DNA of 64,000 nucleotides from Marinobacter psychrophilus (GCF_001043175.1 NZ_CP011494.1:3224001-3288000), one strand, 5' to 3'; positions 47,195 through 57,460 are shown, counted from the first letter of the stretch. The notes: generated by a model not told the origin, from the letters alone. Program-made: numbers and translations.

Positions 47195-47872
47195 CTAAAC
47201 GCGCTTGCGCACCACTTGGTACTTGCGGCCAAAATACTCTAGCGGCACGCTGAGCATGTGCACCAGACGGGTGAACGGGAAGAGCACAAAGATGGTCAGG
47301 CCAAGGAAAATATGGGTTTTATAGATCCAGTGCACACCGGCAATATGCGACGCGGCATCGCCCTGAAAGGTCAAAATGCCCTGCGCCCAAGATGCCAGCA
47401 ACAACATGGTGCTGCCATCCAAATGGCCCAACGTGGGGTAAATGGTCAGCATCCCCAACGCAACCTGAACCATCAGTATCACAATGATCATATTGTCAGA
47501 GAAGGTGCTGCTGGCTTGAACGCGCGGATTGGTCAGGCGGCGAACCGCCAACGCGATGCCGCCAATCAGCGCCATGGCTCCGGCGATGCCGCCCACGACA
47601 ATCGCCATCACCTGTTTGGCTCCAGCGCTCATAAACGGCTCATAGACAAAGTGCGGCGTCAGCAGGCCCGCCAGGTGGCCAAAGAAGATCACCAATACGC
47701 CGACGTGGAACATCACGCTGGCCCACACCATATTTTTCTTGCTCAGAATCTGGGTGGACTGGGCGCGCCAGGTAAACTGGCTGTTATCGTAGCGGGCCCA
47801 GGTACCAACCAGCATAATCAGAATGGCAATGTAAGGATAAATCCCGAACACCAGTGTATTTAAATAGGACAT
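47195..47872 (-). CDS. narI: respiratory nitrate reductase gamma subunit
   Basis: Membrane cytochrome b that oxidises quinol and passes electrons to NarH; 225 aa, five membrane segments. The typical start LNTLVFGIYPYIAILIMLVG is present, and histidines in MFHVGVLVIFFGHLAG and KTHIFLGLTIF, HMLSVP are the haem b ligands. GGAG precedes the ATG. It follows narJ by 20 bases in narGHJI. Confidence 0.97.
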   Translation of the reverse strand: MSYLNTLVFGIYPYIAILIMLVGTWARYDNSQFTWRAQSTQILSKKNMVWASVMFHVGVLVIFFGHLAGLLTPHFVYEPFMSAGAKQVMAIVVGGIAGAMALIGGIALAVRRLTNPRVQASSTFSDNMIIVILMVQVALGMLTIYPTLGHLDGSTMLLLASWAQGILTFQGDAASHIAGVHWIYKTHIFLGLTIFVLFPFTRLVHMLSVPLEYFGRKYQVVRKRV

Positions 47873-47892
47873 TGTTCTCTCCTCCTCCGCGC

Positions 47893-48645
47893 TCAGGCGT
47901 TACTCACCGGTTGTTGGGCCGGGCGAGGTGCGACATCCGCCATCAGCTGATCGCTCAAGTGAATGGTCTGGGTTTGCTCCAGCTCACGGCGACGTTGACC
48001 TACCACACCGCCGGTGCTGCAGGAGCTGCCCTGGTCATCCACAAACTTCACCATTTCCTCTTCCCACACTTTGTCCAGCGCTTCGGGGGTGTCGTCACGC
48101 TCTTCCAATGCCACAATTTTCGCCAGTTCCTTGCGGTCGGTTTTGCGGCCGGATAGCTCCAGCAGCGAATCCATAATTCCGTGGTACAGGCTTCCACGCT
48201 GGTACAAACGCTCACCCAGCAAACCCAGAATGTGGTGAATATCTTCCAGCCAATTTTTGATCTCTTTCCATGGCCGGGTAGACAAATACTCCATGAACAG
48301 TGGCAAGTAGTCCGGCAGTTCGCGGGCGTCAATCTCCAGACCGTTGGTTTTGTATTGCTCCATCAGGTCGACCATGGCCTGCCCGCGATCGCGCGATTCG
48401 CCGTGCACGTGCTCGAACAACAACAAAGAAGTGGCGCGGCCCCTATCAAAGGTGGCAACGTAGTTTTCCTGTAGGTCCAACAGATTGCCGTTGCAGAGCA
48501 TGTCAATGCAGCGCAGCAACTGCTCTTTGTTTTTGCGCGGCAAGCGGCTGTCTTCCAGCACCGCAGCCGTCAGCTCATCGCGGCCACGCTGCAAATCGGC
48601 GTTCGGGTATTCCAGCAACAGCGCCATCACTTTTAGAACTTTCAT
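47893..48645 (-). CDS. narJ: nitrate reductase assembly chaperone
   Basis: Cytosolic TorD/NarJ-family chaperone that holds NarG while molybdenum cofactor is inserted; 250 aa. MALLLEYPNADLQ starts the family fold, followed by NYVATFDRGRATSLLLFEHVHGESRDRGQAM with the conserved Arg/His-Gly-Glu stretch and DYLPLFMEYLS. ATG at 48645 has GAGGAG; codons further upstream overlap narH and are not used. The tail after about residue 200 is low in similarity to the family core. Confidence 0.95.
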   Translation of the reverse strand: MKVLKVMALLLEYPNADLQRGRDELTAAVLEDSRLPRKNKEQLLRCIDMLCNGNLLDLQENYVATFDRGRATSLLLFEHVHGESRDRGQAMVDLMEQYKTNGLEIDARELPDYLPLFMEYLSTRPWKEIKNWLEDIHHILGLLGERLYQRGSLYHGIMDSLLELSGRKTDRKELAKIVALEERDDTPEALDKVWEEEMVKFVDDQGSSCSTGGVVGQRRRELEQTQTIHLSDQLMADVAPRPAQQPVSNA

Positions 48646-48655
48646 AGTCTGCTCC

Positions 48656-50215
48656 TCAATCCTGCAGCTGTTTCGGGTCAACCTGCTTCACCGTGGTCAG
48701 TTTTTGCACCATGGTGGTGGTCTGGCTTTTGCCACCGAACATGTTGAATTCACTGGTGCTGCCACCACAGCCGTCACCAAAGCTGAAACCACAGCCGCCA
48801 CGTTCGGGAAAGGCTTCTTTCGCCATTTCGCGATGGCCGCTGGGAATCACAAAACGGTCTTCGTAATTGGCAATGGCCAAGTAGCGGTACATTTCATCGG
48901 CTTGGGCTTTGGTCAACCCGACTTCTTCCAGTGCCCGCAGGTCTTCCACGCCGTCTACGGTTTCAGCACGCTTGTACAAGCGCATGGCCATGATGCGTTT
49001 TAGCGCACGTACGATGGGCTTTTCGTCACCGGCGGTGAGCAGGTTGGCCAAGTACTTCACTGGAATGCGCAGGCTTTCGATTTTCGGCAGTACGCCGTCA
49101 AACTCGACCTGGCCGGCTTCGGCGGCTGACTGAATCGGGCTCAGGGGCGGCACATACCACACCATGGGCAGAGTGCGGTATTCCGGGTGCAGCGGCAGGG
49201 CCAGTTTCCACTCAACCGCCATTTTGTAGACCGGGCTGCGCTGGGCCGCGTCAATCACGTTCATTGGCACACCGTCGTTGGTCGCCTGGGCAATCACTTC
49301 CGGGTCAAACGGGTCGAGGAAGATGTCCAGCTGCTTCTCGTACAGCTCGTGCTCGCCGGGCGTGCTGGCCACTTCTTCAATGCGATCGGCGTCGTACAAC
49401 AGCACGCCCAGATAGCGAATGCGGCCTACGCAGGTTTCTGAGCACACGGTGGGCATACCAGCTTCAATCCGCGGATAGCAGAAGATGCACTTCTCAGATT
49501 TACCGGTTTTCCAGTTGAAGTAGATTTTCTTGTACGGGCAGCCGGATACACACATGCGCCAGCCGCGGCACTTGTCCTGATCGATCAGCACGATGCCGTC
49601 TTCTTCCCGCTTGTAGATAGCACCGCTTGGGCAGCTGGCCACACACGTGGGATTCAGACAGTGCTCGCACAGGCGCGGCAGGTACATCATGAACGTGCTT
49701 TCGAACTGGCCGTAAATGTCGGCCTGAATCTGGTCGAAGTTTTTGTCTTTGCGGCGTTTGGCAAATTCGGTGCCCAGGATTTCTTCCCAGTTCGGACCCC
49801 ATTCAATTTTTTGCATGCGTTTTCCGGTGATCAGCGAGCGTGGCCGTGCAACCGGCTGGTGTTTGCTGTCGCCAGCGGTGTGCAAATGCTGGTAATCGAA
49901 ATCGAACGGCTCGTAGTAGTCGTCAATTTCCGGCAGGTCCGGGTTGGCGAAAATGTTTGCCAACACCCGAAACTTCCCACCGATGCGCGGGCGGATTTTG
50001 CCGCTTGGGTCGCGCAGCCAGCCGCCTTTCCACTTGTCCTGGTTTTCCCACTCTTTTGGGTAGCCAATACCGGGTTTGGTTTCGACGTTGTTAAACCAGG
50101 CGTACTCCATGCCTTCACGGCTGGTCCAGACGTTTTTACAGGTCACTGAACATGTGTGGCAACCAATGCACTTGTCCAGGTTCAGCACCATGCCTACTTG
50201 GGAACGGATCTTCAT
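48656..50215 (-). CDS. narH: respiratory nitrate reductase beta subunit
   Basis: Iron-sulfur subunit carrying electrons from NarI haem to NarG; 519 aa. Cysteine groups are seen in CIGCHTCSVTCKNVW, CEHCLNPTCVASCPSGA, CRGWRMCVSGCPYKK and CIFCYPRIEAGMPTVCSETC. The third group has a Trp in place of a cysteine (CRGW), giving one 3Fe-4S cluster besides three 4Fe-4S. This matches the family. The start overlaps the narG stop (ATGA), with AGGAG upstream. Confidence 0.97.
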   Translation of the reverse strand: MKIRSQVGMVLNLDKCIGCHTCSVTCKNVWTSREGMEYAWFNNVETKPGIGYPKEWENQDKWKGGWLRDPSGKIRPRIGGKFRVLANIFANPDLPEIDDYYEPFDFDYQHLHTAGDSKHQPVARPRSLITGKRMQKIEWGPNWEEILGTEFAKRRKDKNFDQIQADIYGQFESTFMMYLPRLCEHCLNPTCVASCPSGAIYKREEDGIVLIDQDKCRGWRMCVSGCPYKKIYFNWKTGKSEKCIFCYPRIEAGMPTVCSETCVGRIRYLGVLLYDADRIEEVASTPGEHELYEKQLDIFLDPFDPEVIAQATNDGVPMNVIDAAQRSPVYKMAVEWKLALPLHPEYRTLPMVWYVPPLSPIQSAAEAGQVEFDGVLPKIESLRIPVKYLANLLTAGDEKPIVRALKRIMAMRLYKRAETVDGVEDLRALEEVGLTKAQADEMYRYLAIANYEDRFVIPSGHREMAKEAFPERGGCGFSFGDGCGGSTSEFNMFGGKSQTTTMVQKLTTVKQVDPKQLQD

Positions 50216-53200
50216 TTTACACTCTCCTGAACAGTGTCGTTGCCCTCGCCATCAAGCCAATCGACGTTCTTCATTTTGCGCACCACCACAAACTCGTCGC
50301 GGTTGGACCCCACGGTGCCGTAGTAGTTGAAGCCGTAAGAGTACTGGGCATAGCCACCAATCATGTGAGTGGGCTTCGGGCAGGCCCGGGTAACCGAGTT
50401 GTGAATGCCACCGCGGCTGCCGGTAATTTCCGAACCGGGAATATTCACAATCCGCTCCTGAGCGTGGTACATCATCACCATGCCCGGCATCACCCGCTGG
50501 CTGACCACCGCCCGCGCTGACAAAGAACCGTTAGCGTTGAACACTTCTATCCAGTCGTTGTCTTCCACTCCTATGTCGACGGCGTCGTCTTCACTCAGCC
50601 ACACAATGGGGCCACCACGAGACAGGGTCAGCATCAGCAGGTTGTCGCTGTAGGTGCTGTGTATACCCCACTTCTGGTGCGGCGTCAGGAAGTTCAACGC
50701 CTTCTCCGGGTTGCCGTTGGGCTTGGCGTTCAGCAGCGGTGCGGCCGCTTTGGTGTTAATCGGCGGGCGATACACCAGCAGGCTTTCGCCAAAGGCGCGC
50801 ATCCACTCGTGGTCTTGATAGAACTGCTGGCGGCCGGTCAGCGTGCGCCAGGGAATCAGCTCGTGCACGTTGGTGTAGCCGGCGCTGTAGGACACATGCT
50901 CGTCTTCCAGGCCAGACCAGGTTGGGCTAGAGATGATTTTGCGCGGCTGCGCGACTATGTCGCGGAAGCGGATTTTTTCGTCTTCTTTGTTCAGTGCCAG
51001 GTGTTTGTGATCCAGCCCGGTGAATTCAGACAGCGCCGCCCAGGCTTTCACGGCGACCTGGCCATTGGTTTCCGGAGCCAGGCTTAGAATCACTTCACAC
51101 GCATCGATGGCCGTGTCAATTTTCGGCCGGCCCGCATTGGCGCCGTCGAGGTGTTTGTGGTTCAGCTCACCCAGGAACGTCACTTCTTTTTCGGTGTTCC
51201 AGCTGATGCCTTTACCACCGTTACCCAGTTTGTCCAACAGCGGACCAAGCGACGTAAAGCGCGCGTAAGTGTTCGGATAATCGCGTTCAACCGTCATAAA
51301 ATTAGGCGCGGTTTTACCCGGAATCAGATCGCACTCGCCGCGTTTCCAGTCTTTTACATCAAACGGCTGGCCAAGTTCCGCGGGTGCATCGTGCATCAGC
51401 GGCACAGTAACCACGTCTTTCTGGACACCCAGATGACCTTCAGACGCCTTGGAGAACGCCTTCGCAATGCCTTTGTAGATGTCCCAGTCACTGCGGGATT
51501 CCCACGCCGGATCCGTCGCTGCGGTCAGCGGGTGAATGAACGGGTGCATATCCGAGGTATTCAGGTCGTCTTTTTCATACCAGGTGGCGGTCGGTAGAAC
51601 GATGTCGGAATACAGGCAGGTGGTGGACATGCGGAAATCCAGAGTCACCAACAGGTCAAGCTTGCCTTCGGGCGCTTCGTCGTGCCATTTCACTTCCTGC
51701 GGTTTGAGGCCGCCATCGTGCCCCAGATCTTTGCCCTGCAAACCACTCGTCGTACCCAGCAGGTACTTCAGCATGTATTCGTGGCCCTTGCCGGAAGAAC
51801 CCAACAAGTTAGAGCGCCAGATGAACATATTGCGCGGGTGGTTTTCCGGGGCTTCAGGGTCTTCCGAGGCAAACGCCAGCGAGCCGTCTTTCAAGGACTG
51901 AGTCACGTACCCTGGCACGTCCATACCAGCGTTTTCAGCTTCGGCTGCAATGCCCAGCGGGTTACGGTTGAACTGCGGTGCAGACGGCAACCAGCCCATC
52001 CGTTCGGCGCGAACGTTGTAGTCGATCAGGCTGCCACCGAATTTGGTCTTGTCCGCCAGCGGCGACAAGATCTCGCTCACATCCAGTTTCTCGTAACGCC
52101 ACTGGCCAGAGTGGGCGTAGAAGAAGGATGTACCGTTCATCTGGCGTGGCGGGCGCTGCCAATCCAGGCCAAACGCCAATGGCTGCCAGCCGGTCTGTGG
52201 GCGCAGTTTTTCCTGGCCTACATAGTGGGCCCAACCGCCACCGCTTTGACCGACACAGCCACACATGATCAGCATGTTGATCAACGCGCGGTAGTTCATG
52301 TCCATGTGGTACCAGTGGTTCATACCGGCACCGACGATAATCATGGAACGGCCGTTGGTTTTGTGCGCAGTCTCGGCGAATTCACGAGCAATGCGGGTCA
52401 CTTTGTGCGCGGGTACGCCGGTGATCTTTTCCTGCCAGGCGGGTGTGTAAGGCTTGATCTGGTCGTAGTCGGTAGCGCCGTCGTCTTCACCCAGGCCACG
52501 GCTGATGCCGTAGTTGGCGATCATCAGGTCATATACGGTGACGACTAGAGCTTCTTTGCCGTCTGCCAGTTCAATTTTTCGGCTGCCCAGCTTGTGGGTC
52601 AGGGTGTCGCTGATCTCAACGGATTTGAAATGCTCGTGCTTGATGCCGCCGAAATACGGGAAGGCAACGTCCACAACTTCGTCGTGCTTTTCCACCATCG
52701 ACAGCTGTAGATTCACGTCTTCTTTTTTCGCCGTTTGCTTTAGGTTCCACTTGCCCTTTTCACCCCAGCGGTAACCGATAGAGCCATTTGGCGCCGTCAG
52801 CTGGTTGGTGGTTTCATCTATGGCAATGGTCTTCCATTCGGGGTTATTTTCTTCGCCCAAACCATCCACCAGGTCGCTGGCGCGCAGAAACCTGCCCGGC
52901 ACATAACGGCCGTCTTCCATTTTGTCGAGCTTCACCAGGTACGGCATGTCGGTGTAACGGCGCACGTAATCCGTGAAGTAAGCACTGGGATTATCAACGT
53001 GAAACTCTTTCAGAATCACGTGACCCATGGCCATACCCAGCGCAGCGTCAGTGCCTTGCTTGGGGTTCAGCCACTCATCGGACAGCTTGGCAACTTCGGC
53101 GTAATCCGGCGTAATGGCAACGGTTTTGGTGCCTTTGTAGCGCACTTCGGTAAAGAAATGGGCGTCCGGAGTACGGGTTTGTGGAACGTTGGAGCCCCAG

Positions 53201-53955
53201 GCGATGATGTAGCTGGAGTTGTACCAGTCTGCGGATTCAGGAACGTCGGTTTGCTCGCCCCAGGTTTGCGGGGAAGCCGGCGGCAAGTCGCAATACCAGT
53301 CGTAGAAGCTCAGGCACACGCCGCCGATCAATGACAGGTAACGGCTGCCCGCAGCGTAAGACACCATAGACATGGCAGGAATCGGCGAGAAGCCAATGAT
53401 GCGGTCTGGGCCATGCTTTTTCGCGGTGTAAACGTTAGAAGCGGCAATCAGTTCGTTCACTTCGTTCCAGTCGGAACGGACAAAACCGCCCATACCGCGG
53501 CGTGGCTTGTATTCAGCGGTTTTCTTTGGGTCTTCCACAATCGAGGCCCAGGCATCGACCGGGTCGTTAAACTGGATACGGGCGGCGCGCCACAGCCTCA
53601 TCAGATGCTTACGCATCAGTGGGTACTTCAGGCGGTTGGCGCTGTACATGTACCAGGAATAACTGGCACCACGAGGGCAACCACGAGGCTCGTGGTTCGG
53701 CAGATCCGGGCGGGTACGGGGGTAATCTGTTTGCTGGGTTTCCCAGGTCACCAGACCGTTTTTAACGTAGATTTTCCAGCTGCAAGAGCCGGTGCAGTTT
53801 ACGCCGTGGGTGGAGCGCACAATTTTGTCGTGCTGCCAACGCTGGCGATAGCTGTCTTCCCAGCCACGATTTTCGGTATGGGTTTCACCGTGGTCGCCAG
53901 AAAAGGATTCACGCTTTTTGCTGAAGTAGCTCAGCTTGTCGATCAAATGACTCAT
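50212..53955 (-). CDS. narG: respiratory nitrate reductase alpha subunit
   Basis: Catalytic molybdenum subunit reducing nitrate to nitrite on the cytoplasmic face; 1247 aa. The N-terminal cluster (FS0) motif is HGVNCTGSCSWK with the last cysteine in EPRGCPRGASYSWY (H-x3-C-x3-C-xn-C). The molybdenum aspartate lies in DWYNSSYIIAWGSN. The C-terminal cofactor domain has GWAHYVGQEKLRPQTGW and the usual NarG ending. ATG at 53955 has GGAGAGAG and the family start MSHLIDKLSYF; the frame open to 54009 is leader. Three NarL-like heptamers lie upstream. Confidence 0.98.
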   Translation of the reverse strand: MSHLIDKLSYFSKKRESFSGDHGETHTENRGWEDSYRQRWQHDKIVRSTHGVNCTGSCSWKIYVKNGLVTWETQQTDYPRTRPDLPNHEPRGCPRGASYSWYMYSANRLKYPLMRKHLMRLWRAARIQFNDPVDAWASIVEDPKKTAEYKPRRGMGGFVRSDWNEVNELIAASNVYTAKKHGPDRIIGFSPIPAMSMVSYAAGSRYLSLIGGVCLSFYDWYCDLPPASPQTWGEQTDVPESADWYNSSYIIAWGSNVPQTRTPDAHFFTEVRYKGTKTVAITPDYAEVAKLSDEWLNPKQGTDAALGMAMGHVILKEFHVDNPSAYFTDYVRRYTDMPYLVKLDKMEDGRYVPGRFLRASDLVDGLGEENNPEWKTIAIDETTNQLTAPNGSIGYRWGEKGKWNLKQTAKKEDVNLQLSMVEKHDEVVDVAFPYFGGIKHEHFKSVEISDTLTHKLGSRKIELADGKEALVVTVYDLMIANYGISRGLGEDDGATDYDQIKPYTPAWQEKITGVPAHKVTRIAREFAETAHKTNGRSMIIVGAGMNHWYHMDMNYRALINMLIMCGCVGQSGGGWAHYVGQEKLRPQTGWQPLAFGLDWQRPPRQMNGTSFFYAHSGQWRYEKLDVSEILSPLADKTKFGGSLIDYNVRAERMGWLPSAPQFNRNPLGIAAEAENAGMDVPGYVTQSLKDGSLAFASEDPEAPENHPRNMFIWRSNLLGSSGKGHEYMLKYLLGTTSGLQGKDLGHDGGLKPQEVKWHDEAPEGKLDLLVTLDFRMSTTCLYSDIVLPTATWYEKDDLNTSDMHPFIHPLTAATDPAWESRSDWDIYKGIAKAFSKASEGHLGVQKDVVTVPLMHDAPAELGQPFDVKDWKRGECDLIPGKTAPNFMTVERDYPNTYARFTSLGPLLDKLGNGGKGISWNTEKEVTFLGELNHKHLDGANAGRPKIDTAIDACEVILSLAPETNGQVAVKAWAALSEFTGLDHKHLALNKEDEKIRFRDIVAQPRKIISSPTWSGLEDEHVSYSAGYTNVHELIPWRTLTGRQQFYQDHEWMRAFGESLLVYRPPINTKAAAPLLNAKPNGNPEKALNFLTPHQKWGIHSTYSDNLLMLTLSRGGPIVWLSEDDAVDIGVEDNDWIEVFNANGSLSARAVVSQRVMPGMVMMYHAQERIVNIPGSEITGSRGGIHNSVTRACPKPTHMIGGYAQYSYGFNYYGTVGSNRDEFVVVRKMKNVDWLDGEGNDTVQESVK

Positions 53956-54035
53956 GGTCTCTCTCCGTTTGCCGGATCGCGTTAACGATTTGAGACCATT
54001 GTGTGGCAACTAAACAGCGAAAGCAGCGTGGTTAC

Positions 54036-54069
54036 TACCTCTAAACCAGCCCCTACCACCAGGAGGGTA
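54036..54069 (+). promoter_or_regulatory. candidate NarL heptamers between narK-like gene and narG
   Basis: TACCTCT at 54036-54042 fits TACYYMT. TACCACC-AG-GAGGGTA at 54054-54069 has the 7-2-7 palindromic layout used by NarL and NarP, with imperfect heptamers. They lie 80-115 bases upstream of narG, so narG may have its own nitrate-controlled promoter inside the narK-narG unit. Binding is inferred. Confidence 0.45.
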
Positions 54070-54095
54070 GACGGCACTTAGACCATCCGGGACTG

Positions 54096-55391
54096 TCAGA
54101 AAAACAGCTCACGGCGCTCACGGCGCCGGGTGTGTCGAGCGAACAATAAAGTACAAGCCACCAGCATCACAAACAGCAGCATGAATACCGCAGAACGCAC
54201 ATTCAGCCAGGCATTGATGGCGGCGAATACAATGGGCAACACGAATGCCACAGCGAACGCACCCAGCAGCAAAAAGCCCGCCATTACCGCCGTCGCATCG
54301 CGGCTTTCCAGAATAATCATCCGCTGCAGCGCACCAATAGCCGCGCCCAGGGCCACGCCAAGCATAATCATCACACCGCCCTCCCACACCCGCGGCAGCA
54401 AAATCTCTAGATGGTAAAAGCGCCCCACACCTTCTATCGACAGAGTCATCGGTGGGTATGACAGAACGAATAGCGCCGCCAGCGCCAACAGCAAGGCCCA
54501 TATAACCACACGGCTGCTGCCCAAACGATCGGCCAGCGCACCGCCCGCAATTTGGGCCAGAGCACCCGGCAATATAAACCACAAGGCCTGATGCGCACCC
54601 AGGCTTACCGGCAAGCCCGAGCGTGCCGACAGGTAATCTGGCAACCACAAGGCCAATGCGAAAAAACTACCGGCAATAACAGAAAAATAACCACACAAAG
54701 GCCAAACCCCTGGCGCACAGCATTTGCGCCAGGCCCCGGCATTACTCACTAAGAATGCGGTTTGGTCGTCGGGCTCGGTGAGCATCAGAAACAGGGCCAA
54801 TATCAACAGCAGCACAATGACATACGCCAGAGGAACGCCTTGCCAGGAGTAGGCCTGTTGCAGCAGCGGCACCAGGTAATAATTGAAACCGGCGCCGGTA
54901 ATACCCGCACCAAAAACACCCAACACCAGCCCCAGCCGTTGCGGTCGGCAATGAATGGCTACAAATTGCAGCCCCGCACTGTAGAAACCACCGGCCAGAC
55001 CCAAACCACCCGCGGCGAGAATATAGCCACCAAAACTGTCGGCAAAGAAAACCAGCGCCATACTGAACGCCAGACCCGCAAGACAGCACAACATGACTTT
55101 TCTGGCACCCCACATGCTTGCACATAATCCTGCCGGAACCGCTAACAATGCGCTCACCGCCATGGGCATTGCCAGCAACAAGCCAAACTGAAGTTCGCTC
55201 AGCTGAAAATTGCTGCGCAGAGTCACACCAACCACTGCAAATAGAGTCCAGCAGGCGGCGGCAATAATGAATCCAGCCAGTGCAAGTGGTAACACGATCA
55301 ATAGCGATGCATAACGCTCTTCATCTGACTCGGTGCTGTCGACCGATAGCTGTAAGGCTCGGATTTCGGACGGCCTTGGCTCCATGCTCAT
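54096..55391 (-). CDS. NarK-like major facilitator protein
   Basis: A 431-aa MFS protein with 12 predicted membrane segments, upstream of narG on the same strand. The glycine-rich nitrate-porter-like stretches are recognisable (GLGLAGGFYSAGLQFVA, GVFGAGITGAGFNY). However, the two arginines that bind nitrate in E. coli NarK (R89 in LRVP, R305 in LARSVGG) align with other residues here: SALLAVPAG and GALAQIAGG. Nitrate transport is therefore uncertain despite the location. GGGAGAA precedes the ATG at 55391. Confidence 0.75.
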   Translation of the reverse strand: MSMEPRPSEIRALQLSVDSTESDEERYASLLIVLPLALAGFIIAAACWTLFAVVGVTLRSNFQLSELQFGLLLAMPMAVSALLAVPAGLCASMWGARKVMLCCLAGLAFSMALVFFADSFGGYILAAGGLGLAGGFYSAGLQFVAIHCRPQRLGLVLGVFGAGITGAGFNYYLVPLLQQAYSWQGVPLAYVIVLLLILALFLMLTEPDDQTAFLVSNAGAWRKCCAPGVWPLCGYFSVIAGSFFALALWLPDYLSARSGLPVSLGAHQALWFILPGALAQIAGGALADRLGSSRVVIWALLLALAALFVLSYPPMTLSIEGVGRFYHLEILLPRVWEGGVMIMLGVALGAAIGALQRMIILESRDATAVMAGFLLLGAFAVAFVLPIVFAAINAWLNVRSAVFMLLFVMLVACTLLFARHTRRRERRELFF

Positions 55392-55403
55392 GGTATTCTC
55401 CCT

Positions 55404-55453
55404 TTTGACAGACGTGCCTTTGAGTGTCTTACTTTGCCTGTACGTCGGTCAAA
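55404..55453. promoter_or_regulatory. inverted repeat in the narK-like/narX divergent promoter region
   Basis: TTTGACAGACGTG (55404-55416) and its inverted partner TACGTCGGTCAAA (55441-55453) match at 11 of 13 positions, with a 24-bp centre. TTTGAC resembles a -35 element in each direction, so this may be two back-to-back promoters or a regulator site. No good TTGAT-N4-ATCAA box is seen. Confidence 0.45.
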
Positions 55454-55547
55454 GACTATGATTGTTTAATGACCTCGTGGGTAGATGATTATCCGTAAAG
55501 AGGTAGTTGGCATTCAGTCAACACCCACTCGCCACCTAAAAAAAGCT

Positions 55548-57434
55548 ATGACCTCCAGAAACTCACTCGTTAACCGGATTGCCACCGCCGTTAGTGCGGT
55601 CGTACTCACCGCCATTGTCAGTATGGGAGTGACCTTGGGGGTGTCACAAAGCATTGCCGGCAACGCCACCGCCATCAACCTGGCGGGCACTCTACGTATG
55701 GGCGCGTATCAGTTGTTAGCGCAGGTAGCTCGACTGCAAGACCAGAACACCGCCGATGGGCGCCATGTCCTGAACCAGATGATAAGCCGCTACAATCAGC
55801 GCCTGGTCCATGCTGACATTATCCAGTCGTTACCACTTACAACCGATCACCCGCTGGCGCAACGCTACCGTGACGTAGTCAGCCAGTGGAACTCCAGCGT
55901 TGGCCCCATGCTGGCGCAACACCGGCCCGGAGACTCGCTAACCGGCTCTATGATTAACACCACCCAAAGTTACGTAGACAATGTTGATGTGCTGGTGTCT
56001 ATGCTTGAAAACCGGACCGAAGCCCGTATCAGTCTACTTCACCTGATGCAGGTGATCAGCTTGGTGTTCGCTATTCTGATTGTGTTGGCGCTGTTTCTGG
56101 ATTTGAAGAATCGCGTTCTGCGACCGCTACGAAAACTGGTGAGCATTGCCGAATCCGTGAGCAAGCAAGATTTTTCCCGCAAAGCCGAGCTGGGCGGCTC
56201 TGATGAGCTGGCGCAGCTCGGGTCGGCGTTTGACCAGATGACCAGCGAGTTGGCGCTTACCTACTACGAACTGGAAAGTAAGGTCCAAGCCAAAACTGAA
56301 GAGCTGGAGAAAAGCCACGCTGCGCTCGAATTACTGCATTCGTCCAGCCGCACTCTGTTTGCGAATCACAACTTGTGCGATGGCGCAGTACCCATGCTAC
56401 AGCAGCTGGAGCAGATGCTCGGCATCGGCCCTATCAACCTGTACCTGCACGACAAAGCCTCTGCAGAGCCGGTTCAAGCCGTCACCACTGCCACCACAGT
56501 GCGCCCATTTTACTGTCACGATCACAGTTGCAACGCTTGCCTGGTTACCGAAGAGGAACATGACGAGCTGCCACTGCCCGGCAATGACGGCCGCCGTTTG
56601 CTGCTGCCCATTCGCACCCCTGGTCAACTGTTGGGCACGTTGGAAGTCTGGTACCCGGCCTCACAGGATTTGTCTAGAACCGCACGGAGGCTGCTGGAAA
56701 CGTTAAGCGATCAGCTGGCCACGGCCATATTTCTGGAGCGCCAAATTACCGAAGAACAACAGCGGACCCTGATCGAAGAACGCACCGTTATTGCCCGCGA
56801 ACTCCACGATTCTCTCGCCCAGTCTTTGTCATACCTCAAAATCCAGGTTACTCGATTGCGCAGAATGAACATGGACGGCCCACAAAAAACCGGGTACAAC
56901 GCTGTACTGGACGAGCTAAGCACAGGTTTAAGCAGCGCCTATCGTCAGTTGCGGGAACTGTTAGCGACTTTCCGCTTGAAGCTCGACACACCAGACCTTG
57001 GCGCCGCACTGCGCCAGACCGTGCACGAATTTTCCGGACGCATGGCCAAGCCCGTCAATCTGGCTTACAAGCTGCCCGCACAAACGCTTTCGCCCAATGA
57101 AGAAATCCACACCCTTCAAGTTGTGCGCGAAGCACTGGCCAACGCGGTCAAACACAGCAAGGCCGAAGCAGTGTGGGTAAACGTCAGTTTCGAGTCTCCG
57201 CAGGTCAAGGCTAAAATCCGGGACAACGGTCGCGGGCTACCCGATTCAGGTCAGCCAGAGAGACACTACGGTATGATCATTATGCAAGAACGCGCCCGCT
57301 CACTGGGTGGCCAGTTAACGGTCGCTAATCATCCGCTAGGAGGAGTGGAAGTGAGTTTGCGTTTTATTCCCCACGCCCGGAACCAGATCTCGGTTAAACC
57401 GGCCAATATCCCGAGAATCGCGGATTCCAACTGA
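55548..57434 (+). CDS. narX: nitrate/nitrite sensor histidine kinase
   Basis: Membrane histidine kinase, 628 aa, partner of NarL. A first membrane segment is followed by the nitrate-binding P-box [18 protein letters not shown], then a periplasmic helical sensor, a second membrane segment ([18 protein letters not shown]), HAMP, a GAF-like middle part with cysteines (CHDHSCNAC), and the HisKA_3 box [19 protein letters not shown]. The ATPase domain has [11 protein letters not shown] and DNGRGLPD. Start uncertain: ATG 55548 gives the usual short N-terminus but lacks a clear ribosome-binding site; ATG 55485 would add 21 residues. narL follows after 26 bases. Confidence 0.93.
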   Translation: MTSRNSLVNRIATAVSAVVLTAIVSMGVTLGVSQSIAGNATAINLAGTLRMGAYQLLAQVARLQDQNTADGRHVLNQMISRYNQRLVHADIIQSLPLTTDHPLAQRYRDVVSQWNSSVGPMLAQHRPGDSLTGSMINTTQSYVDNVDVLVSMLENRTEARISLLHLMQVISLVFAILIVLALFLDLKNRVLRPLRKLVSIAESVSKQDFSRKAELGGSDELAQLGSAFDQMTSELALTYYELESKVQAKTEELEKSHAALELLHSSSRTLFANHNLCDGAVPMLQQLEQMLGIGPINLYLHDKASAEPVQAVTTATTVRPFYCHDHSCNACLVTEEEHDELPLPGNDGRRLLLPIRTPGQLLGTLEVWYPASQDLSRTARRLLETLSDQLATAIFLERQITEEQQRTLIEERTVIARELHDSLAQSLSYLKIQVTRLRRMNMDGPQKTGYNAVLDELSTGLSSAYRQLRELLATFRLKLDTPDLGAALRQTVHEFSGRMAKPVNLAYKLPAQTLSPNEEIHTLQVVREALANAVKHSKAEAVWVNVSFESPQVKAKIRDNGRGLPDSGQPERHYGMIIMQERARSLGGQLTVANHPLGGVEVSLRFIPHARNQISVKPANIPRIADSN

Positions 57435-57460
57435 CGGTTTACCCACATAAAGAGAGAGCC

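Noticed and set aside
51682..52548. Plus-strand frame of 288 codons opposite narG
   Set aside because: Antisense shadow of narG with no ribosome-binding site or domain.
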